From assembly GCA_022560365.1 (NCBI GenBank), contig JADFTG010000048.1:1-7761 (forward strand): DNA of 7,761 bases, given 5' to 3'. Each line of letters opens with the position of its first letter. Position 1 is the first letter of the stretch. Under the pieces are notes generated by a model. It was not told the origin of the DNA. It worked only from the letters and a program-made list of their open reading frames with translations, and ran no database searches. Made by a program: the position numbers and the translations under genes. Shown here piece by piece: positions 1-4,806 of the stretch. The stretch is from Chloroflexota bacterium (GTDB lineage Bacteria > Chloroflexota > Dehalococcoidia > SM23-28-2 > RBG-16-64-32).

Positions 1-38
1 GCCGTCCCGAGCGGCAGACTACGACTTCTCATAGCCAT
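1..38 (-). CDS. Start of an unidentified gene, cut by the left window edge
   Basis: On the minus strand an ATG at 38-36 is preceded by GAAGGAG (53-47) with an 8-nt spacer from GGAG, which is a good Shine-Dalgarno arrangement. The frame stays open to the edge and encodes MAMRSRSLPLGT; a second in-frame ATG at 32-30 is an alternative start. It begins 39 nt after the stop of the exported TasA-like protein, in the same direction and with no terminator-like hairpin between, so the two are probably co-transcribed. The basic N-terminus would suit the start of a membrane protein. In TasA/CalY-type loci the neighbour is often a SipW-type signal peptidase I, but twelve residues cannot show that and I assign no function. 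Confidence 0.6.
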   Translation of the reverse strand, partial: MAMRSRSLPLGT

Positions 39-77
39 GCTTGGTGCTCCTTCACTAGAAAGTCGTTACCCACTTGA

Positions 78-779
78 CTACGGCGCCGCGGTGCAAGCTA
101 CCTTGTCTCCGGGCTCCTCGTTCCACTGGTGCACGCAGATCGTGGCTTCGAAGTTGAGCGTGGCGCCCTGCGCAGCCTCTTGCTCGACGTGGACCCAGAG
201 CGTGCAGTACGTGATCCCGTTGGGTTCTATGATCCCGCCTGGTTCTAGCTGCGGGTGATCGTCGATCGTCCCTTCAATAGCCGATCCGTCCTCGGTCTCA
301 TCGAAGTAGCAGGGCTCTCCACCAATGCCTGTTGAGAAGCCAAAGTTGACGAACAACCCTGGGTCGGCGAAGGTGATATTTGGCTGTTCAACCCTGATCG
401 GGATCGTCCCGGTGTTCTCGACGTCGAAGTTGACGATGCACCAGAAGCTGGGATAGCCTCGCTCAATCACCACTTTAAGGGTCTGAGGGCCGGGGTTGGG
501 AAGGCCATCCTCTAGCGTCACTTCACAGTTAGCGATGAGCTTGCCTTCAACCTCTTTGTGCTCGTCCATGCCGTTGTCGGACAGCTGGCCGATGTCGCCC
601 TGGTCGATCTCTTCGATCGAGAATTCGGCGTTGACTTCACCTGTACGCACCTCACCCTGGATGGTGAGGACTTTGGACCACAGACCGTAGCCGACGGCCA
701 TCATGCCCAGCGCCACAACAAGTAGCATGAACAGCAGTCCGGCGCTCATTGCGTTTCGTTTGAAACTAAGTCGTTTCAC
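78..779 (-). CDS. Exported TasA/SipW-type surface protein
   Basis: A 233-residue protein starting at GTG (779-777), chosen because AGGAGG (790-785) sits 5 nt upstream. Residues 1-10 are basic, residues about 11-33 form one hydrophobic segment, and the stretch GYGLWSKVLTIQGEVRTGEV (30-49) follows it. This is the pattern of SipW-dependent signal peptides in the CalY/TasA family, whose members are cleaved by a dedicated signal peptidase and often form extracellular fibres or surface layers. The mature part contains FDVENTGTIPIRV (118-130), a beta-rich phrase typical of these proteins. It also has six cysteines (85, 114, 157, 192, 215, 229), which could form disulfides outside the cell. The gene follows two regulator genes on the same strand after a long structured leader, and another gene starts 39 nt downstream. 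Export and family resemblance are fairly secure; fibre formation is inference. An exported protein of unrelated function sharing only the signal type is the main alternative. Confidence 0.75.
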   Translation of the reverse strand: MKRLSFKRNAMSAGLLFMLLVVALGMMAVGYGLWSKVLTIQGEVRTGEVNAEFSIEEIDQGDIGQLSDNGMDEHKEVEGKLIANCEVTLEDGLPNPGPQTLKVVIERGYPSFWCIVNFDVENTGTIPIRVEQPNITFADPGLFVNFGFSTGIGGEPCYFDETEDGSAIEGTIDDHPQLEPGGIIEPNGITYCTLWVHVEQEAAQGATLNFEATICVHQWNEEPGDKVACTAAP

Positions 780-843
780 AATTTCCTCCTGTTTGGTATT
801 CTTCGTTCGTTTCGAAACTTCTGAGATCGATTTCGTGGGGCAC
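766..843 (-). CDS. Possible 25-codon leader peptide overlapping the exported protein start
   Basis: On the minus strand AGAGGAGGT (853-845) is followed by a GTG at 843-841, 5 nt after AGAGG. The frame runs 25 codons (beginning V/M-P-H-E-I-D-L-R-S-F) to TAG at 768-766, overlapping the main gene's GTG start (779) by 14 nt in another frame. Such an overlap would allow translational coupling between a leader peptide and the exported protein. The peptide resembles nothing I know. The spacing from the better AGGAGG core is only 2 nt, and the purine-rich site may belong to the RNA structure instead, so this is a weak candidate. Confidence 0.2.
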   Translation of the reverse strand: MPHEIDLRSFETNEEYQTGGNCETT

Positions 844-863
844 CACCTCCTCTAAGGCGCCCC
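837..863 (-). promoter_or_regulatory. Hairpin presenting a Shine-Dalgarno sequence in its loop
   Basis: In minus-strand RNA, GGGGCGCC (863-856) pairs with GGTGCCCC (844-837) over 8 bp with one G-U pair. This leaves an 11-nt loop, TTAGAGGAGGT, that contains a near-perfect Shine-Dalgarno sequence. Its 5' arm overlaps the 3' arm of the large closing stem (859-870) by five bases, so the two structures exclude each other. That is the geometry expected of a leader switching between two folds. The pairing is directly visible; switching is inference. Confidence 0.4.
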
Positions 864-994
864 GCACGGCCGTACAAGCGAAAGGGCCGGCCCATTGCCA
901 AAGACCGACCCTAGGATTAAAATCGGAAGTGGCAAAAGGGCTCTGTTAACCCGGTGTCCTTGCCGGCCCCACACCGTATCCAGCCGTGCGGGGC
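859..994 (-). promoter_or_regulatory. Structured RNA element, riboswitch-like, in the leader of the exported-protein gene
   Basis: About 136 bases that can fold into a closed multi-branched structure. A perfect 12-bp stem pairs 859-870 with 983-994. It continues, past a small asymmetric loop, as 4 bp (872-875 with 976-979, one G-U) and then 8 bp (884-891 with 962-969). The centre carries two hairpins: 895-900 with 930-935, extended inward by 905-908 with 923-926, and a weaker 938-940 with 950-952. It lies between the stop of the receiver-like gene (1005) and the start of the exported-protein gene (779), all on the minus strand, so it would be that gene's 5' leader. It lacks the landmark sequences of the cyclic-di-GMP-I class and is not a recognisable cobalamin element. 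The stem is symmetric on both strands; on the plus strand it is followed by TTTTCTTTTCTT (995-1006), so a plus-strand small RNA ending there is the alternative. Confidence 0.5.
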
Positions 995-1004
995 TTTTCT
1001 TTTC

Positions 1005-1529
1005 TTAAGCAGTCAATTTGCGCCTAGTGAATCTTGCCTCCTCGCCTTCCTCGATACCCGCTCCCTCCCAATCAGTCGCGGGATGATCTGTCGATATTAG
1101 CGTGAGCCGGCGAAGCACATCTGAGCTGAGTGATGCGGCCTCAGTTGCGCCCTCCTCCGCGGAACGCCGCAGTAGCGTGCGGGCTCTCAATAGCAGCTGC
1201 AAGGCTGTGAACGGTCGCCTCAGATAAAAGTCGGCCCCCTCTGTCAGGCTTCGAAGCTCTGCAGGCATATCTTCATCTCCCAGAATCATGAGTGGAGCGG
1301 AAGTCATTCCACGCAGAATCGCCACCACGTCGTAGGGCTCGAAGGCTTCCAGATCTTCCTCTGCCCCGATTACAAGCGCCGGATCTAGTCTTCTAATGAA
1401 GACCATCGCCTCGACGACTCGGCCAACCTGCACGACGTGGAACCCGTCGGCCGCCATGGCAGCCGACACATAGCGACGCTCGATCGCATCGCTATCAACG
1501 ACCAGCGCCAGATTTCTCATGGACGGCAT
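1005..1529 (-). CDS. Stand-alone degenerate receiver-domain protein
   Basis: A 174-residue protein whose residues about 6-122 follow the CheY-like receiver fold: VVDSD (10-14) at the acidic pocket, the helix and strand pattern through LVI (52-54), and a GADFYLRRPF ending (98-107). Where the phospho-accepting Asp should follow strand 3 there is Ala56 (PALVIGAEED), and the conserved Lys before Pro106 is Arg105. The Thr/Ser switch position is also not conserved (ILGDED, 82-87). It is therefore a pseudo-receiver, probably not phosphorylated. There is no DNA-binding domain; residues 123-174 are an acidic, probably flexible tail. A second ATG at codon 4 is an alternative start, and no clear Shine-Dalgarno precedes either. 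It lies 73 nt after the OmpR-type regulator gene and upstream of the exported protein, so it may act as a protein-binding partner of that regulator. The fold is fairly sure; the role is inference. Confidence 0.72.
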   Translation of the reverse strand: MPSMRNLALVVDSDAIERRYVSAAMAADGFHVVQVGRVVEAMVFIRRLDPALVIGAEEDLEAFEPYDVVAILRGMTSAPLMILGDEDMPAELRSLTEGADFYLRRPFTALQLLLRARTLLRRSAEEGATEAASLSSDVLRRLTLISTDHPATDWEGAGIEEGEEARFTRRKLTA

Positions 1530-1538
1530 GATAGGAAA

Positions 1539-1606
1539 GTGAGCGTGAGTTAGTTGTGACGGCGTGTGACGGTTCCGAGAAAGAACCGTGAGTGAGCGTG
1601 AGCTAG
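1539..1606. repeat. Direct repeats between the two regulator genes, possible operator
   Basis: GTGAGCGTGAGTTAG (1539-1553) recurs as GTGAGCGTGAGCTAG (1592-1606) with one mismatch. The copies are 53 bases apart, start to start. Between them GTGACGG occurs twice with a 10-base period (1556-1562 and 1566-1572). OmpR/PhoB-type regulators generally bind direct repeats spaced about one helical turn, and the gene just upstream encodes such a regulator. The second long copy overlaps that gene's stop codon. A binding-site role is inference. Confidence 0.4.
1569..1589. repeat. Inverted repeat in the inter-regulator gap
   Basis: ACGGTTC (1569-1575) and GAACCGT (1583-1589) form a perfect 7-bp inverted repeat with a 7-nt loop, lying inside the pair of direct repeats. 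No run of T follows on either strand, so it is not a normal intrinsic terminator. A protein-binding site or an RNA processing hairpin in the operon message are both possible. Confidence 0.45.
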
Positions 1607-2301
1607 ATGGCTTCGCGTTCGATTGCTTGGCTTACAAGCCTGAATCCCACACCTGTCACGGTAGCGATGGAGACGATGCCGCCGGACACATCGCTCAATT
1701 TCCGCCTTATGAGCTGGATGTGTTTTCGAAGTGCAGCATCTTCGGCTCTCCCATAGCGTCCCCATACGAGAGAACAGATAGCCGCCTTCTTGGTCACCAA
1801 TTCGTCCCGGCCGGCAAGTTCCGCGAGAATCGTGAACTCGGTGGCGGTCAAGTCCAGCATCTGGTGGCCGACATAAGCCTCGTATCGCTCGGGGTCGATA
1901 GTGAGGTACCCGCACTCGATCCGGCGAACCTCTCCCGAAGGGCTCTTCCCGAGCCTGCGCAATGCCGCCCGAACCCGCGCCACGAACATCGCAGGATTCA
2001 GTGGAAGGGCGAAGTGATCATCGGCGCCTGCATCCAGGGCTTCAATGAGGTCAAGTTCGGTATCTCCGGCGGAGGCTGACACAATTACGCCCTGAAAGTC
2101 TTCGCGAATGGTTCGAATCGACGAAAGCCACTCTGATCGCCGAGAGCAACACTGAACAACCACCACGTCGAATGATCTGAGGTCTTCGGCAATCGACTCG
2201 ATAGAGGAGCGAAGGGTAACTTCGCTCCCTGGCCATCCTAGATGAAGGCCAGCGATTATATCCTCTCCACCACCGCCACCCCGATTTATGACTGCTCGCA
2301 T
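1603..2301 (-). CDS. OmpR-type winged-helix regulator with a degenerate receiver domain
   Basis: A 232-residue transcription factor. Residues about 128-223 are an OmpR/PhoB winged-helix domain: LTATEFTILAELA (151-163), VTKKAAICSLVWG (169-181), a recognition helix around ALRKHIQLIRRKL (190-202), and TVTGVGFRLV (214-223) for the wing. The N-terminal 118 residues follow a receiver fold but have lost its active site. The strand-3 Asp is Gln50 (FDVVVVQCC), the conserved Lys before Pro100 is Leu99, and the N-terminal acidic pair is absent, with a run of glycines at 8-12 instead. It therefore probably works without phosphorylation, perhaps by dimerisation or partner binding; no histidine kinase gene is in the window. 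The start is an ATG preceded only by GGGGGG. It heads the minus-strand cluster that includes the exported protein and is divergent from the Gmad2 lipoprotein, with palindromes in the shared upstream region that it may bind. Confidence 0.85.
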   Translation of the reverse strand: MRAVINRGGGGGEDIIAGLHLGWPGSEVTLRSSIESIAEDLRSFDVVVVQCCSRRSEWLSSIRTIREDFQGVIVSASAGDTELDLIEALDAGADDHFALPLNPAMFVARVRAALRRLGKSPSGEVRRIECGYLTIDPERYEAYVGHQMLDLTATEFTILAELAGRDELVTKKAAICSLVWGRYGRAEDAALRKHIQLIRRKLSDVSGGIVSIATVTGVGFRLVSQAIEREAI

Positions 2302-2327
2302 CTAACCCCCCGGTGCGAAAGAGAATT

Positions 2328-2355
2328 AGCGCTCATACCCAATTGGGCGGGCGCT
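2328..2355. repeat. Nested palindrome in the divergent control region
   Basis: CCCAATTGGG (2338-2347) is a perfect 10-base palindrome flanked by AGCGC (2328-2332) and GCGCT (2351-2355), giving a nested inverted repeat. It lies 27-54 bases upstream of the winged-helix regulator gene. Neither strand shows a following T run. An operator in the regulator's own leader is the likeliest reading, but no binding protein is demonstrated. Confidence 0.4.
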
Positions 2356-2367
2356 TAGGCGGTCAGG

Positions 2368-2397
2368 AGTTTTCCACATTGGATGTGGATATGTCAA
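2368..2397 (-). promoter_or_regulatory. Candidate promoter of the regulator cluster with an inverted repeat in its spacer
   Basis: On the minus strand a perfect TTGACA (2397-2392) is followed after 18 bases by AAAACT (2373-2368), a poor -10 with three of six consensus bases. Between and touching them is the perfect inverted repeat TCCACAT-TGG-ATGTGGA (2373-2389). A protein bound there would cover the promoter spacer, which is a usual repressor position. The -35 match and the repeat are clear; the promoter call is uncertain because of the weak -10. Confidence 0.35.
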
Positions 2398-2487
2398 GTT
2401 CCGGTAGTCAAATATATGGAGTCGGCGTATCATCCTTTCATCCATCTCACTGTTGCCCGATCTCCATCTGAACTAAGAGCGAAGCCG

Positions 2488-2994
2488 ATGCCACGTCTCC
2501 TTGCATACTCCCTAGCCACTCTCGTCATATTCGCCGTTTCCGCCTGCGCAGATGACACTGACGCCCCAACCCCCTCACCAACAGCCTTCCCTGACGTCTG
2601 CCTCCCGAACCCAGATCCTGCCACCTCTGAATTCCTAATCCTTGAGGCGCCCGACCCGTTCACCGAGGTTCGCAGCGCGGTCACGGTCAGCGGTCAGGTC
2701 AACGCATTCGAGGCGACGTACCAGATCATCATCTTTGATGCTGGCGGAATCCCCCTCGTCGAGACGTTCGGCACTGCACAGCAGCCTGACATCGGCGTAA
2801 TCGGTCCCTTCAGCAGCGCCGTCGGGTTCACCGTTACCGAGCCGACCCCCGCCTGCATCTGGGTGTTCGAGGAGAGCGCCCGCGACGGCAATCCGATCAA
2901 TATCGGTCAGATCCCGGTCGTTCTTCTGCCTTGCGAGCCTAAGACCACGCCATTGTCATTGTCGAGATGTGCCATATTCCAGGATGGTCAGTGA
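2488..2994 (+). CDS. Lipoprotein with a Gmad2 Ig-like domain
   Basis: A 168-residue lipoprotein. The ATG at 2488 is chosen over the in-frame ATG at 2383 because it puts a lipoprotein signal peptide at the N-terminus: basic start, hydrophobic residues 4-17, and lipobox VSAC with the lipidated Cys20. A weak AAGAG lies 8 nt upstream. After a Pro/Thr linker (26-48), residues about 50-147 match the Gmad2 pattern (the Ig-like domain first described in spore-germination proteins): EAPDPF, VTVSGQVNAFEATYQIIIFD (65-84), GPFSSAVGF (106-114), VFEESARDGNP (126-136) and an IPVVL end. Non-spore-formers also carry this domain on surface lipoproteins, so sporulation is not implied. Cys38, Cys123, Cys149 and Cys161 could form disulfides. 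It is divergent from the winged-helix regulator gene, with 186 bp between their starts that hold the palindromes, so shared regulation is plausible. The ligand is unknown. Confidence 0.8.
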   Translation: MPRLLAYSLATLVIFAVSACADDTDAPTPSPTAFPDVCLPNPDPATSEFLILEAPDPFTEVRSAVTVSGQVNAFEATYQIIIFDAGGIPLVETFGTAQQPDIGVIGPFSSAVGFTVTEPTPACIWVFEESARDGNPINIGQIPVVLLPCEPKTTPLSLSRCAIFQDGQ

Positions 2995-3094
2995 GCTTCG
3001 GTCAAGCAACGGCCGTCCGGGGGCCGGGGCCAACAACGGCCGCGTCTACGACATGGAGCTGTACGCGATAACGATCGGCGACGTGCTCGGCTAG
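2984..3094 (+). pseudogene. Short reading frame, possible remnant of an extracellular repeat protein
   Basis: A 36-codon frame from ATG 2984 to TAG 3092-3094. It overlaps the end of the lipoprotein gene by 11 bases in another frame. The part after residue 18 (NGRVYDMELYAITIGDVLG) loosely recalls the strand pattern of HYR/PKD-type repeats, where phrases such as NGRVY plus alternating hydrophobic residues are common. Its stop shares the bases CTAG with the convergent HAD gene stop. There is no Shine-Dalgarno of its own. It could be a decayed C-terminal fragment, a coupled small gene or chance; the resemblance is an impression only. Confidence 0.2.
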
Positions 3095-3810
3095 GCGGAC
3101 GACGAGACGATCTCCGTGAAGGCGGAGACGATGCGGTCCGGGCGATCGCGGTGGCCGTCGAGGCCGGCGTTGCGCGGGTCGACCCAGATGCCGTGGAGGC
3201 CGAGTTGCATCGGGGCGAGGACGTCGAACTCAAGGTGATCGCCGATCGCCCAGGCGTCGCCGGGAGTCACATCAAGCGCTGAGAGGAGTGTGTCGAAGAC
3301 GCGCCGGTCGGGCTTGCCGACGCCGAACTCGCCCTCGATGACGATGTGGTCGAAGTAGGGAGCGAGACCGAAGCGTTCGATCTTCATGCGCTGGGTGGTG
3401 GCGGCACCGTTCGTCATCATGCCGAGCCGCACACCTTCAGCGCGGAGACGGTCGAGCGCATCTGCCGCACCCGGAAACAGGTGAGCGCGTTCTTCGCGCA
3501 GTTCGCGATACGTCTCAGCGAGGTCGCGAGCGAGGCCGTTGTCGTCGATCCCGAGTTCAGCGAAGACCAGTTCGAGGATGTGTCGCCTGACTGCGCGCAG
3601 GTCAAGCCGGCCCATGCGATGACGCTTCGGATCAGACCAATACCACGACGTAAGCTTGTCGATCTCGGCGCGAAGGCGGTCGACACCGACGCCCGGCAGT
3701 CGCGGCGCCACAGATGCGCAGGCGTCGTCCCAGCAGGCGTCGACGTTGCTGCTGTCGTCGAGGAGCGTATCGTCGAGGTCGATGAGGATCGCGCGAGGGA
3801 AGGAGGCCAC
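3091..3810 (-). CDS. HAD-superfamily hydrolase (probable phosphatase)
   Basis: A 239-residue protein with all four haloacid dehalogenase motifs. These are DLDDTLLDD (11-19; nucleophile Asp11 and general acid Asp13), MTNG (132-135; Thr133), Lys166 in GVGKPD, and GDHLEFDVLAP (190-200; Asp191 and Asp196 for magnesium). The roughly 90 residues between motifs I and II form a helical C1-type cap, which is usual for subfamily IA phosphatases acting on small phosphorylated metabolites. The substrate cannot be read from sequence; nucleotide or sugar phosphate phosphatases of the YjjG/NANP kind are nearest in style. The start is GTG (3810-3808) with no Shine-Dalgarno, but TAAAAT lies 6 bases upstream, suggesting a leaderless message. 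It is convergent with the lipoprotein gene and divergent from the metallo-beta-lactamase-fold gene, 82 bp away. Confidence 0.9.
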   Translation of the reverse strand: MASFPRAILIDLDDTLLDDSSNVDACWDDACASVAPRLPGVGVDRLRAEIDKLTSWYWSDPKRHRMGRLDLRAVRRHILELVFAELGIDDNGLARDLAETYRELREERAHLFPGAADALDRLRAEGVRLGMMTNGAATTQRMKIERFGLAPYFDHIVIEGEFGVGKPDRRVFDTLLSALDVTPGDAWAIGDHLEFDVLAPMQLGLHGIWVDPRNAGLDGHRDRPDRIVSAFTEIVSSSA

Positions 3811-3816
3811 GTCTCG

Positions 3817-3822
3817 ATTTTA
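3817..3822 (-). promoter_or_regulatory. -10 element for a leaderless HAD message
   Basis: TAAAAT on the minus strand ends 6 bases before the GTG start of the HAD gene, so transcription would begin at or next to the start codon. This fits the absence of any Shine-Dalgarno. No convincing -35 is seen at 16-18 bases upstream. Confidence 0.4.
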
Positions 3823-3849
3823 GCGGAGGCGCGGGCAGAAGCGCAGCAA

Positions 3850-3855
3850 TATACT
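3850..3855 (+). promoter_or_regulatory. -10 element for the metallo-hydrolase gene
   Basis: TATACT matches the -10 consensus at five of six positions, and would start a transcript near 3862, leaving a leader of about 31 nt that includes the AAGGAAG ribosome site (3881-3887). The -35 position is GC-rich and does not match. Confidence 0.4.
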
Positions 3856-3892
3856 GGCAGCGTGATGACGGTCAGCCGGAAAGGAAGACACG

Positions 3893-4720
3893 GTGGGTAA
3901 CAGGTTCAAGGTAGGTGACCTCGAGGTGCTGGCGGTCAGCGACGGTCTTGGGTTCACGCCCGGAACCGTGTACTTCCGCGGCACGACGGACGAGCAGTGG
4001 GAGAAGCACAAGCGCTGGCTGAACCACGCCGGCCAGTTGGAGTTCCCGTTCAGCTGCTTCCTGGTCGACTCCGGCGGGCGCAAGGTGCTCATCGACACCG
4101 GCCTGGGGCCGGTGAACATGTTTGGCTTCACCGGCGGCGCTCTGTTGGACGAGCTGGCGGCCGGCGGCGTCAGGCCTGAGGATGTCGACGTGGTGTTTCT
4201 GACGCACCTGCACATCGACCACTGCGGAAACGTGGCGCACGACGACGGCGAGGCGATGAAGGCGGTGTTCCCGAACGCGACCTACCGCTGGACGACCGGC
4301 GAAGAGGAGTTCTGGTGGGAGCCCGACCCGCGGGCGGCGACGCCCGGCTTCGACTGGAAGAAGATGATGGCCGCGGTGTCCGGGCGGTTCGAGATCGCGG
4401 ACGACGGGGCCGTGATCGCGCCGGGGATCAACGTTATCGGTACGCCTGGGCACACGCCGGGGCACGCCGGGGTCATCCTGTCCTCGCAGGGGAAGCGCGC
4501 GTTCATCCTGGGCGACACGATTTCGTGCCCGGTGCAGCTGGAGGAGAGCGAGTGGTCCGGCATGGGCGACATGGACGGCGGCCTGGCGCGGCGGTCGCAA
4601 GAAGCGGCGCTGCGTGAGATTGAGTCGGACGGGGCGCTGATGACGGCGGCGCACTTCCCGGGGCTGACGCTGGGCCGCGTGCTGCAGGGCGAAGGCAAGC
4701 GCTACTGGGAGGCGGTTTAG
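3893..4720 (+). CDS. Metallo-beta-lactamase-fold hydrolase
   Basis: A 275-residue hydrolase with a complete two-metal site. It has THLHIDH (104-110; His105, His107, Asp109, His110), His187 in TPGHTPGH (184-191), Asp208 in ILGDT, and His254 in TAAHFPG. LIDTGLGP (66-73) gives the conserved Asp-Thr-Gly before the metal loop. The layout and length resemble the lactonase-like branch of the superfamily (AiiA and relatives) rather than glyoxalase II or RNase J, but substrate use is too varied to infer; lactone or ester hydrolysis is a guess. There is no signal peptide, so it is probably cytoplasmic. The GTG start is set by AAGGAAG (3881-3887), 5 bases upstream. It is divergent from the HAD gene; the AddB-like gene follows on the same strand after 86 bp but seems to have its own promoter. 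Confidence 0.9.
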   Translation: MGNRFKVGDLEVLAVSDGLGFTPGTVYFRGTTDEQWEKHKRWLNHAGQLEFPFSCFLVDSGGRKVLIDTGLGPVNMFGFTGGALLDELAAGGVRPEDVDVVFLTHLHIDHCGNVAHDDGEAMKAVFPNATYRWTTGEEEFWWEPDPRAATPGFDWKKMMAAVSGRFEIADDGAVIAPGINVIGTPGHTPGHAGVILSSQGKRAFILGDTISCPVQLEESEWSGMGDMDGGLARRSQEAALREIESDGALMTAAHFPGLTLGRVLQGEGKRYWEAV

Positions 4721-4763
4721 GCTCCGGCCCGAACCGCGTCCACAATCCGGTGACAGCGGCACC

Positions 4764-4792
4764 TTGACACGTTCATCGCCCGTTCCTACGCT
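4764..4792 (+). promoter_or_regulatory. Promoter for the AddB-like gene
   Basis: A perfect TTGACA (4764-4769), a 17-base spacer and TACGCT (4787-4792, three of six consensus bases). Transcription would start near 4799-4800, only about 7 bases before the ATG at 4807. No Shine-Dalgarno is present, so the message would be nearly leaderless. No terminator hairpin is seen in the 86-bp gap, so some read-through from the upstream gene remains possible. Confidence 0.5.
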
Positions 4793-4806
4793 GGCCTCGC
4801 CTCTCC

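Noticed and set aside
859..994. A cyclic-di-GMP-I or cobalamin riboswitch.
   Set aside because: The conserved stretches of those classes, such as the GCAAACC and CGCAAAGCC segments of the cyclic-di-GMP-I class or a full B12 box context, are not found on either strand.
1569..1589. An intrinsic terminator between the two regulator genes.
   Set aside because: The stem is only 7 bp and has no T run after it on either strand.
2383..2487. An upstream ATG extending the lipoprotein by 35 residues.
   Set aside because: It would bury the lipoprotein signal peptide inside the protein and would start within the inverted repeat and candidate promoter of the divergent gene.
3008..3044. Repeated AACGGCC words and G runs as a repeat array or G-quadruplex.
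   Set aside because: Only two copies of AACGGCC exist, and the G runs are too few and too interrupted by C to support a quadruplex call.
3346..3900. A 184-residue plus-strand frame opposite the HAD gene.
   Set aside because: All four HAD motifs are on the minus strand, and this frame overlaps the divergent promoter region without a plausible start site.
3872..4762. A 296-residue minus-strand frame opposite the metallo-hydrolase gene.
   Set aside because: The opposite strand encodes a complete metal-binding motif set; this frame shows no domain and is compositionally skewed.
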